The position numbers were made by a program, and so were the translations under genes. Positions 50,443 through 58,313 of a DNA stretch of 64,000 nt are shown here, piece after piece. Every line of letters starts with the position of its first letter. The first letter of the stretch is position 1. Under the pieces are notes generated by a model that saw only the letters and a list, made by a program, of their open reading frames with translations, did not search any database and was not told where the DNA came from. The stretch is taken from assembly GCA_900471925.1 (NCBI GenBank), contig UCGV01000009.1, positions 62,001-126,000 of the forward strand. The letters are read 5' to 3'. This DNA is from Hyphomicrobiales bacterium. Its GTDB lineage: Bacteria > Pseudomonadota > Alphaproteobacteria > Rhizobiales > Rhizobiaceae.

Positions 50443-51510
50443 ATGCTCAATTTCGCTCTCGTCGGATGTGGTCGAATTGCTGTTCGACATTCCGAACTTC
50501 TCGGGCACAATCAGATCGCCGGCGCACGCCTCGCCGCAGTCTGTGACATCGTCCCGGAAAAGGCTCGTGCTATTGGAGAGCGGTTCAACATTCCGTATTT
50601 TACGGATATGCATGAAATGATGCGCAAAGCTGATGTTGATGTCGTTTCGGTCCTGACCGAAAGCGGCAATCACGCCACCGACGTTATTGCGCTCGCGAAA
50701 TACGGCAAACCTATCATCGTTGAAAAGCCGATGGCTTTAACTCTCGACGATGCGGACGCAATGATTGATGCCTGCGATGCCTCGGGGTCCAGATTGTTTG
50801 TCGTGAAGCAGAACCGCTTTAACGTACCCGTGGTCAAGCTTCGCGAAGCGCTTGAAGCAGGTCGTTTTGGCAAGATGGTCATGGGAACGATCAGAGTCAG
50901 ATGGTGTCGCGACCAGAGCTATTACGGCCAGGATTCTTGGAGAGGTACCTGGGCGATGGATGGCGGGGTTTTGACCAATCAGGCCAGCCACCATATCGAT
51001 CTTCTTGAATGGATGATGGGCGATGTGGAAAGTGTTTTTGCGAAAAGCATGACCGCACTGGTCGATATTGAGACGGAAGACACGGCTGTTGTCCTTTTGA
51101 AATTCAAGAACGGGGCGCTCGGCCTTATTGAAGCGACCACGGCTACCCGGCCTAAGGATCTTGAAGGTTCAATTTCGGTTCTTGGAGCAACAGGAACCGT
51201 TGAAATCGGTGGCTTTGCCGTCAATAAACTGAAAGTCTGGAATTTCACTGACGGTCGGGATGATGTTGAAGAGTTTATGGAAAGGTATTCGGTCAATCCA
51301 CCGAATGTTTATGGATTCGGACATCAGATGTATTACGAACACGTTGTTGATTGCTTGGTTAGTGGTCGGCAACAAGACGTGGATGGGCGCATCGGGCGCA
51401 AGAGTATTCAGCTGATCCATGCAATCTATGAATCCATTGAAACGGGCAAGGAAATATTCCTGCCAGTAGTACCGCAACATTCCAAACTAGGGCGTAGCAA
51501 GAATGGCTGA
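50443..51510 (+). CDS. Gfo/Idh/MocA oxidoreductase, WbpB/WlbA-like
   Basis: A 355-residue oxidoreductase with Rossmann motif ALVGCGRIAVRH, VEKPMALTLDDADA with the active Lys, and a GGVLTNQASHHIDLLEWM segment with the catalytic His/Asp cluster typical of UDP-GlcNAcA 3-dehydrogenases (WbpB/WlbA). In those pathways it makes the 3-keto sugar, which the next enzymes aminate and acetylate. The next two genes are a hexapeptide acetyltransferase and a DegT aminotransferase, matching the WbpB-D-E set. The start at 50443 has GGATAGAAG before it. Confidence 0.85.
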   Translation: MLNFALVGCGRIAVRHSELLGHNQIAGARLAAVCDIVPEKARAIGERFNIPYFTDMHEMMRKADVDVVSVLTESGNHATDVIALAKYGKPIIVEKPMALTLDDADAMIDACDASGSRLFVVKQNRFNVPVVKLREALEAGRFGKMVMGTIRVRWCRDQSYYGQDSWRGTWAMDGGVLTNQASHHIDLLEWMMGDVESVFAKSMTALVDIETEDTAVVLLKFKNGALGLIEATTATRPKDLEGSISVLGATGTVEIGGFAVNKLKVWNFTDGRDDVEEFMERYSVNPPNVYGFGHQMYYEHVVDCLVSGRQQDVDGRIGRKSIQLIHAIYESIETGKEIFLPVVPQHSKLGRSKNG

Positions 51511-51970
51511 GCCGACACGCAGAGCTGTCGCCGTTAATTCCGACGTCCATTTCGGCGACAATGTTACGTTGGTCGAGCCTGTCAACTTGTACGGGTGTGA
51601 GATCGGTAACGACGTTTTCGTCGGCCCCTTCGTCGAAATTCAGAAAAGTGTTTCGATCGGCTCCGGAACTCGTATTCAATCACACAGCTTTATCTGTGAG
51701 TTTGTCAACATCGGCAGCGATTGTTTCGTCGGTCATGGTGTGATGTTCATCAATGATCTTTTTGCCTCCGGCGGGCCGGCGCGCGGCGATAAAACGAAAT
51801 GGAAAAGCACGAACATTGGGGACCGAGTATCGATTGGAAGCAATGCGACTATTCTGCCCGTCAGCATATGTGACGATGTTGTCATCGGTGCTGGAACCGT
51901 CGTGACACGCGATATATTCGAGCCTGGAATCTATGCCGGGAACCCGTGCCGTAAACTGCGGAAGCTGTGA
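51503..51970 (+). CDS. Hexapeptide-repeat acetyltransferase, WbpD-like
   Basis: A 155-residue left-handed beta-helix acetyltransferase. It starts close to the family norm with VNSDVHFGDNVTLVEPVNLYG and ends with TVVTRDIFEPGIYAGNPCRKL. WbpD/WlbB enzymes N-acetylate the 3-amino group of UDP-2-acetamido-3-amino-glucuronic acid. At 155 residues it is slightly shorter than the usual 190 or so. The ATG overlaps the upstream stop by 8 bases, and the stop overlaps the aminotransferase start. Confidence 0.83.
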   Translation: MAEPTRRAVAVNSDVHFGDNVTLVEPVNLYGCEIGNDVFVGPFVEIQKSVSIGSGTRIQSHSFICEFVNIGSDCFVGHGVMFINDLFASGGPARGDKTKWKSTNIGDRVSIGSNATILPVSICDDVVIGAGTVVTRDIFEPGIYAGNPCRKLRKL

Positions 51971-53067
51971 TGATAAAATTTCTCGATTTGCACGCCCAAT
52001 ATCTATCAATCAAATCCGATATCGATGATGCAATAGCAAAGGTTATTGCGAATAGCTCCTTTATCGGCGGGCCGAGTGTCAAGGAATTTGAGCAGGCTTT
52101 CGCCGAGTATCTTGGGGCTGAATTCTGTATCGGTGTCGCAAATGGCACGGATGCGATCGAGATCGCACTCGAGGCCCTTAAATTGCCTGCCGGCTCGGAA
52201 GTAATCATACCCGGCAATACCTTCATCGCTAGTTCGGAGGCGGTCACAAGAAGCGGTCTCAGAGTGGTTTTTGCCGATGTCGATCCGGGGAACTACACGC
52301 TGACGGCTGAGACTGTGCGGGCAAAACTGACGCCGCATACCAGCGCCATTATGGCAGTCCATCTCTACGGTCACCCGTGCGATATGGTTGCACTCAAGGA
52401 AGTTGCTGACGAGCATGGCCTGAAAATCCTTGAAGATTGTGCACAGGCGCACGGCGCGACCTGTCACGGCAAGATCGTAGGCACACTTGGCGACATAGCA
52501 ACGTTCAGCTTCTACCCTGGAAAGAATTTGGGCGCCTATGGTGACGCCGGTGCGATCGCTACAGGAGATGTCAATCTGGCGAAGCGTGCTCGCATGATCG
52601 CCAATCACGGCCGCGTCGCGAAATATGATCATGAGTTCGAGGGAAGGAATTCTCGTTTAGATGGCCTTCAGGCGGCAATTTTATGCGCCAAGCTGCCCAA
52701 TCTGCCTGGCTGGACCGAGCGACGTATCGCAGTTGCGGATCGTTATCTCGTTGAGCTGTCTGATGTGGAAGGGATAATCTTGCCGCGTCGCGCAAATTGG
52801 GCGAAGCAGGTTTACCACCTTTTCGTTATCCGTACGGAAAGACGAGACGAACTGAGCAAGTGGTTATCCGATAAGGGTATTGAGACAGGTGTTCATTATC
52901 CGATCGCCTTGCCGAAGCTGAAGGCTTACGACCATCTCGGTCAAGCCAAGGAAGCACTCTTCGTCAATCAGGCTGACGAGACACTTCTTAGTCTGCCGAT
53001 TGGCGAGCATATGTCGGATGCTGATGTTGTAACCGTAGCGGCGGCGATCAAATCGTTCTTCGGTTGA
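51970..53067 (+). CDS. PLP aminotransferase, WbpE-like
   Basis: A 365-residue DegT-family aminotransferase. It has FLDLHAQYLSIKSDI at the N-terminus, LEDCAQAHGA with the cofactor Asp156 and FYPGKNLGAYGDAGA with the PLP lysine Lys185. WbpE-type enzymes convert the 3-keto group of UDP-2-acetamido-3-keto-glucuronate to a 3-amino group. It completes a WbpB-D-E set, but neither a 6-dehydrogenase (WbpA) nor the C2 epimerase (WbpI) is in this window. A GTG three bases upstream is another possible start. Confidence 0.87.
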   Translation: MIKFLDLHAQYLSIKSDIDDAIAKVIANSSFIGGPSVKEFEQAFAEYLGAEFCIGVANGTDAIEIALEALKLPAGSEVIIPGNTFIASSEAVTRSGLRVVFADVDPGNYTLTAETVRAKLTPHTSAIMAVHLYGHPCDMVALKEVADEHGLKILEDCAQAHGATCHGKIVGTLGDIATFSFYPGKNLGAYGDAGAIATGDVNLAKRARMIANHGRVAKYDHEFEGRNSRLDGLQAAILCAKLPNLPGWTERRIAVADRYLVELSDVEGIILPRRANWAKQVYHLFVIRTERRDELSKWLSDKGIETGVHYPIALPKLKAYDHLGQAKEALFVNQADETLLSLPIGEHMSDADVVTVAAAIKSFFG

Positions 53068-53071
53068 TTAG

Positions 53072-54355
53072 ATGTTCAACCTGCAGGTCATTCGCTCTGT
53101 ACTTTTATTTACAGCCACGAACGCATTAGCCTCGGGACTTCCGCTTCTTTTGCTACCAGTCCTGACGCGTGTTCTCTCTCCAGAGGACTATGGCCTTGTG
53201 GCGATGTATTCCGTACTTTTGACCGCACTCGGCGCGCTAACAGGAATGAGTGTTCATGGCGCGGTCGGGATGCGTTACTTTGATCGCGACGCGATTGATT
53301 TTCCCAAATACGTCGGCTCGTGTTTGCTAATATTGGTTTTAACGACGGGTATCGTATTTATTCTCGTTGCTCTCTTCGAGCGTCCTCTGGCCGCTCTCAC
53401 CAGCCTTCCTGCCAAATGGTTGTTTATCGCGGTACTGGCTTCAGGGATGCAGTTCCTGCTGCTAACCATGCTCTCGATCTTTCAGTCGGCCAAAAGAGCG
53501 AGCATGTTCGGCTTGTTTCGAATTGGTCAAGCCGCGGTTGATGCGTTACTGTCCTTGGTCCTTGTGGTTTCGTTTGGCCTCGCCTGGGAAGGGCGGCTGA
53601 TCGGCATGACTGTGGCGATTTCCGTTCTCGGCGCGATATCGCTGGTGACACTATGTTACGGTCGATGGGTCGATCTCGATATTCGCTTGGACTATGTGAC
53701 GAATGCGTTGAAGTTCGGTGCTCCCCTCGTGCCGCACGTCGTCGGCGGCATGCTTATCGCAATGGCTGACCGACTATTGATCACAAATTTTCTCGACCTC
53801 GCAAGCACGGGCATTTATATGGTCGCAATCCAAATTGGATTGGGCGTGAATTTGTTGGCCGATGCTTCGAACCGTGCCGTGTCTCCTTGGTTAATAGAGG
53901 CGATCAAGGAGAATAGGCGACAAAAAAACGTCGTTATAGCAACGTTCTGCGTAATCTACTTTGTGGCTCTTGTTCTTCTTGCTCTTGTGGTGGGTGTATT
54001 GGCTCCTTTGATGCTCCCGTTGCTCGTTGGACAGGCATTTCGCGGGGCCTCGTCGTTCGTGATGCTTATTGCTTTAGGGCAGGCTTTCGGGGGCATGTAT
54101 TTGGCCGTCTCGAATCTGGTCTTTTATCGAGGAAAGACCGCATATCTTGCCGCTATCACGATATCTTGCGGAATTTTGAACGTTGCTTTGGCATATTTGC
54201 TTTTACGTGTGGAAGGCCTAGTGGGTGTTGCCCAAGCCTATGCTGCCGCTCAGCTTTTGATGTTCTTGTCGGTTTTCGTCCTTTCGCACAGGTTGCATCC
54301 ATTGCCTTGGCTTGACGCATTGCGGTCATTGTTGCGGGGAAAGCTGGCAACATGA
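53072..54355 (+). CDS. Wzx-like polysaccharide flippase
   Basis: A 427-residue polytopic membrane protein of the MATE/polysaccharide-transport class, with about 12 hydrophobic segments and few long loops. The N-terminal pair (FTATNALASGLPLLLLPVLTRVLSPEDYG, given as type) is the usual start of O-antigen and capsule flippases. It would carry a lipid-linked repeat unit across the inner membrane, and its presence favours a Wzx/Wzy-type or teichuronic-like assembly over ABC export for this glycan. A Wzy polymerase is not seen in this window. It is 5 bases after the aminotransferase stop. Confidence 0.85.
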   Translation: MFNLQVIRSVLLFTATNALASGLPLLLLPVLTRVLSPEDYGLVAMYSVLLTALGALTGMSVHGAVGMRYFDRDAIDFPKYVGSCLLILVLTTGIVFILVALFERPLAALTSLPAKWLFIAVLASGMQFLLLTMLSIFQSAKRASMFGLFRIGQAAVDALLSLVLVVSFGLAWEGRLIGMTVAISVLGAISLVTLCYGRWVDLDIRLDYVTNALKFGAPLVPHVVGGMLIAMADRLLITNFLDLASTGIYMVAIQIGLGVNLLADASNRAVSPWLIEAIKENRRQKNVVIATFCVIYFVALVLLALVVGVLAPLMLPLLVGQAFRGASSFVMLIALGQAFGGMYLAVSNLVFYRGKTAYLAAITISCGILNVALAYLLLRVEGLVGVAQAYAAAQLLMFLSVFVLSHRLHPLPWLDALRSLLRGKLAT

Positions 54356-55788
54356 CCCACGAAGCCAATCTCACGGAAGCTGAGGTTAGCGCCATCATGC
54401 GCTCATTTGAGGAGCGCTGGAACCTCTTCTCGAAACTGGTTGACGGTATTTGCCTATGGCAACTCATTCGCTTTGAAGTGTCGTTGCGCAAGCAGCGCGG
54501 AGGATTAACCCGCGCGCCATTGTCGCGCAAGCGGCTGATTTCGAGCGCGTTTCTTGGCATACTTCAGTATCTCTTGCCAACTCGTCGTTACCGTTACCTC
54601 TGCAAGACCTATGATTCAGCTCATCGTGGCGTGGTCGAAGACCAGGCGGTTGATATCTACTTCGATGTCTTGTGCGATGAGATCGATGGCGGGGCAAAGA
54701 TTTCTTCTTATGATGCCGCCGGCTTCGAGGACAGGATCTCGATTGCAAAACGCCGCCCAGTTTATGATGACGGATGCCTGATCGTTCTAAGTGCCATTCT
54801 AGGCCGTTATTTTCCGTTTAAGTTAACGGATCCAGTCTTCGATCTGCTTGCTGACGCGCTTGCCCAGGAGTTCGGTTATAGCGACTACACAGCAAAGCGG
54901 TTGGCTAGGCAATACAACGTGTTTCGTTGGCGCTCCTATCTCTATGGATTGGTTCTTAGGAAATTTTCGCCGGCGGTGGTTCTGGCGCCAGATAGCGGCC
55001 AATTTGCATTGATGGATGCTTGTCGAAAGCGAAAGATAGCATTCGTTGAGCTGCAGCATGGGGTATTCACCGCAGTCCACCCCAACGTTCTGCCAAATGC
55101 ATTGCCGCGGCGGGTGGATATTATCAAGCCCTCGATTCTTGCCGCGTACGGAAACTTTACGTGCGACCTACTTCACGGCACCGCATTGGAGGTCGAAGGC
55201 CGAATCGAAGCTGTGGGTGCCCCATCTATAGAATATGCGCGAGCTCTGCGCGACGCGGCGTTTAGATCTTCTGAAGATATAAAGATCACGATTACGACTC
55301 AGGGTGTTGCGGCGGAGCAGTTATGCGATTTTGTGATCGTGTTTCTTCAGAATACAAGATCTTCAGTGAAGATTTACATAAAACTCCATCCTGCGTACGA
55401 TGCAGAAGAGGAGCCATATACCCGATATCTCGGGGACGAACCGCGCGCGGAAATTATTTCAGGAAAATCGGATCGTTCAACCTATGAGTTGATCGCCCTG
55501 TCCGATCTGCATTTAAGCATATCATCGGCTTCGCATTATGATGCCCTTGGGATCGGTACCCCAACAGGGATCATTCCTTTTGAAACCTATCAGTCCGTGG
55601 CCGCGATATTGCAGCATGAGGGTGCATTTTTGGTGGACAATCCGGAAAGGTTTGCCGCTATTGTCGACAGCAGAGACTGGCCATCAGTGCCAGTAAAGAC
55701 GAAGGATCATTTTTTTGCGCAAGGCTTTATAGGAAATATGAGGGGGCTGCTGCAGCGACAGGCAGAAGGCAACGAAGCAACGGAATGA
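54352..55788 (+). CDS. Putative capsule/LPS glycosyltransferase with QHG motif
   Basis: A 478-residue soluble protein that I cannot place firmly. Its middle shows a Rossmann-like core: AVVLAPDSGQF, then FVELQHGVFT with Gln235-His236-Gly237, followed by a run that ends IYIKLHPAYDAEEE and a SDLHLSISSASHYDA stretch. The HG and LHP signatures with a Ser-rich loop are shared by GT-B enzymes of capsule and nonulosonate-transferring families (KpsC/LipA-like and CDP-glycerol transferase-like). No membrane segment is present. Its place directly after the flippase suggests it builds the repeat unit, perhaps by transferring the nonulosonic acid, for which no other transferase is apparent. Confidence 0.55.
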   Translation: MTHEANLTEAEVSAIMRSFEERWNLFSKLVDGICLWQLIRFEVSLRKQRGGLTRAPLSRKRLISSAFLGILQYLLPTRRYRYLCKTYDSAHRGVVEDQAVDIYFDVLCDEIDGGAKISSYDAAGFEDRISIAKRRPVYDDGCLIVLSAILGRYFPFKLTDPVFDLLADALAQEFGYSDYTAKRLARQYNVFRWRSYLYGLVLRKFSPAVVLAPDSGQFALMDACRKRKIAFVELQHGVFTAVHPNVLPNALPRRVDIIKPSILAAYGNFTCDLLHGTALEVEGRIEAVGAPSIEYARALRDAAFRSSEDIKITITTQGVAAEQLCDFVIVFLQNTRSSVKIYIKLHPAYDAEEEPYTRYLGDEPRAEIISGKSDRSTYELIALSDLHLSISSASHYDALGIGTPTGIIPFETYQSVAAILQHEGAFLVDNPERFAAIVDSRDWPSVPVKTKDHFFAQGFIGNMRGLLQRQAEGNEATE

Positions 55789-56408
55789 CCAATATTACCA
55801 TCATCGACTATGGGACCAGTAACCTAGGTTCAATGCAAAATATGCTTAAAAAGCTGGGCGTCGCTTCACGTTTCGCAACGACGCCGGGAGATGTGCTGGT
55901 TGCCGAGAAGATTATCTTGCCAGGCGTTGGCTCGTTCGACGCAGGTATGCGGACGCTGAAGGCAACTGGAATGATCGAGAGTCTGAATCATGTGGTCCTT
56001 GAGAAACATGTTCCAGTTCTTGGAGTCTGCCTCGGCATGCAGATGCTGGGAGGGGGCAGTGAAGAGGGCTCGGAGACTGGGCTGGGGTGGATCGACTCTC
56101 GCGCCATCCGGTTCGACAACGTAAGTTACCCTGGCATGCGGGTGCCACACATGGGGTGGAATGAGGTTGATGTCAAAAAAGCCTCGCCGCTGACAGCAGC
56201 CGCTCCCGAGAGACCACGCTTCTATTTTGCAAACTCCTATCACGTCGTCTGCAACGACCCTTCAGATGAATTGCTGGAAACGGAGTATGCTGGCTTGCGT
56301 TTTACGTCTGCTATTGAAAGAGGCCATATACGCGGTGCGCAGTTTCATCCGGAAAAGAGCCATCGCTACGGTATGTGGCTTTTGAAAAATTTCGCCGAGA
56401 ACTGTTGA
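55785..56408 (+). CDS. HisH-like glutaminase subunit, second amidotransferase set
   Basis: A 207-residue class I glutaminase with Cys in LGVCLGMQM and His/Glu in AQFHPEKS. It lies before the HisF-like partner and the WbpG-type synthetase, which is the order of the second amidotransferase set. It differs from the HisH homologue at 49.7 kb in length and many residues, so the two sets are not recent duplicates. The ATG overlaps the upstream stop. Confidence 0.85.
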   Translation: MTNITIIDYGTSNLGSMQNMLKKLGVASRFATTPGDVLVAEKIILPGVGSFDAGMRTLKATGMIESLNHVVLEKHVPVLGVCLGMQMLGGGSEEGSETGLGWIDSRAIRFDNVSYPGMRVPHMGWNEVDVKKASPLTAAAPERPRFYFANSYHVVCNDPSDELLETEYAGLRFTSAIERGHIRGAQFHPEKSHRYGMWLLKNFAENC

Positions 56409-56415
56409 GGTCTAG

Positions 56416-57177
56416 ATGCTCGCTACAAGAGTGATACCAAGCCTGCTTTTAAAGGGCTCAGGTCTCGTTAAGACCACGAAGTTCAAGAATCCCGTTTACA
56501 TTGGAGATCCCATAAACGCGATCAAGATCTTCAACACCAAGGAAGTCGATGAATTGGTGCTGTTAGATATTACCGCCTCGAAAGACGGAAGAGGGCCTGC
56601 GTTCGAGACGATCAGGAACATTACGGATGAGTGTTTCATCCCGCTTTCCTATGGGGGGGGTATCCGCTCGATCGATGATATTCGCGCGATCCTGAAGGCA
56701 GGGATTGAGAAAATAATCATCAATCATGCGGCGATCAGCGAGCCGGAGCTGGTCAAAAAAGCTGCTTCCGAATTTGGAAGCCAAGCCGTAATTGTTTCCA
56801 TCGATGTGAAAAAATCGCTATGGGGAGCTTATCAAGTATATTCCACCAGCGGGGCAAAGGTATCGGAAAAAGACCCCGTTCAATGGGCTCGAACGGTAGA
56901 ACGGCTCGGCGCCGGAGAGATCTACCTGACCGCCGTGGATCTTGATGGCACGATGAAGGGCTATGATCTGGAACTCATTCAATCTGTTTCCAGTGCGGTC
57001 GGAATTCCGGTTATTGCTTCCGGCGGCGCCGCTACGATAGAAGACTTTCGACAGGCAAAATCCCAGGGCGGCGCTTCCGCGGTGGCTGCTGGTGCAATGT
57101 TTGTCTTTCAGGGGCCGCATCGTGCGGTTCTTATCACCTATCCGCCTCGCGACGCACTCGAGCGTGTGCTCGGCTAA
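56416..57177 (+). CDS. HisF-like ammonia-channel subunit, second amidotransferase set
   Basis: A 253-residue half-barrel. At the N-terminus it reads RVIPSLLLKG, so the Asp that true HisF needs for cyclisation is replaced by Leu. This change is usual in HisF2 proteins dedicated to WbpG. It also has LVKTTKFKNPVYIGDPINA, YGGGIRSIDDI and IASGGAATIEDF. It probably serves only to guide ammonia from the HisH partner to the WbpG-type enzyme. Confidence 0.85.
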   Translation: MLATRVIPSLLLKGSGLVKTTKFKNPVYIGDPINAIKIFNTKEVDELVLLDITASKDGRGPAFETIRNITDECFIPLSYGGGIRSIDDIRAILKAGIEKIIINHAAISEPELVKKAASEFGSQAVIVSIDVKKSLWGAYQVYSTSGAKVSEKDPVQWARTVERLGAGEIYLTAVDLDGTMKGYDLELIQSVSSAVGIPVIASGGAATIEDFRQAKSQGGASAVAAGAMFVFQGPHRAVLITYPPRDALERVLG

Positions 57178-57193
57178 GCTTTCAGGAGACCCC

Positions 57194-58306
57194 GTGCCGA
57201 TGATTGTTTGCACGCGTTGCATCATGGATACTACTGACCCGGATATCAAGTTCGATGCTGACGGGGTGTGCAATCATTGCTATCGATATGACACGGTTTC
57301 GAAGACGCGCCTCGTCGCTGTTGAAGAGCGCGAGACGCGGTTGAACGCGTTGGTGAACGAGATCAAGCAAGCTGGGGTAGGTAAGGATTACGATTGCGTC
57401 ATCGGGGTAAGCGGCGGCGTCGATAGTACCTATGTCGCCTGGCTTGTGAAGGATCTTGGCTTGCGGCCGCTAGCAGTCCATCTCGACAATGGCTGGAATT
57501 CCGAACTCGCAGTTGCCAATATCGAAAAGACCTTGAAAACCCTCAATATCGATCTGCACACACATGTGCTCGATTGGGACGATTTCAAAGATCTTCAACT
57601 TTCTTTTCTCAAAGCCTCTACGCCTGATGGTGAGGTACCGACAGATCACGCCATATTCGCGCTACTCTACAAATTTGCCGCAAAATATGGGCTGCGCCAC
57701 GTCATTACGGGTACAAATGTAATCTCTGAGGCGATCCTGCCCGAGAAGTGGGGTTACGGATATTTTGATTGGCGTTACGTTAAAAACGTTCATCGCATGT
57801 TCGGTCGTGCGAAGCTATCCAATTACCCTCATTTTTCACTCTTGGATTTGTTTTACTACGTTTTCCTGCGCAAAATAAGAATGGTTTCGATCCTAAACTT
57901 CGTCGACTATGATAAAAAGAAAGCGATGTCCATTCTGGAGAATGAACTTTGCTGGGTATACTATGGTGGAAAACACTACGAATCCATATATACACGTTTT
58001 TATCAGGCTTATATTCTTCCGAGAAAATTCGATATCGACAAACGCAAGGCACATTATTCCAATCTGATACTTTCTGGTCAGATGACTCGTGATGAAGCGA
58101 TCGCGGCTATGCACGAACCCGTATATCCGGAGAACATGCTGCAGGAAGACAAGGAGTACACGATCAAGAAACTCGGCATGTCAGAGGAAAGCTTCAAGAC
58201 GATGATGCAAGCGCCGCGAAAAACGTTTGAGGATTATCCTAACAGTCATGGTTTCTTTGAATTTGCGAAGAAGGCGGTGAACGTAACACGTCAATATATC
58301 GGTTGA
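57194..58306 (+). CDS. N-acetyl-sugar amidotransferase, WbpG type
   Basis: A 370-residue PP-loop ATP-dependent amidotransferase. The zinc pair is CTRCIMDTTDPDIKF and GVCNHCYRYD, and the ATP loop is GVSGGVDSTYVAW. It has no insertion between the zinc halves and so resembles WbpG/WfpG rather than PseA. These enzymes convert an acetamido group of an activated sugar, such as UDP-ManNAc3NAcA, to an acetamidino group. AGGAG precedes the GTG at 57194 by 5 bases; the ATG six bases later is the alternative. It ends the second amidotransferase triad. Confidence 0.85.
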   Translation: MPMIVCTRCIMDTTDPDIKFDADGVCNHCYRYDTVSKTRLVAVEERETRLNALVNEIKQAGVGKDYDCVIGVSGGVDSTYVAWLVKDLGLRPLAVHLDNGWNSELAVANIEKTLKTLNIDLHTHVLDWDDFKDLQLSFLKASTPDGEVPTDHAIFALLYKFAAKYGLRHVITGTNVISEAILPEKWGYGYFDWRYVKNVHRMFGRAKLSNYPHFSLLDLFYYVFLRKIRMVSILNFVDYDKKKAMSILENELCWVYYGGKHYESIYTRFYQAYILPRKFDIDKRKAHYSNLILSGQMTRDEAIAAMHEPVYPENMLQEDKEYTIKKLGMSEESFKTMMQAPRKTFEDYPNSHGFFEFAKKAVNVTRQYIG

Positions 58307-58313
58307 TCCGACC

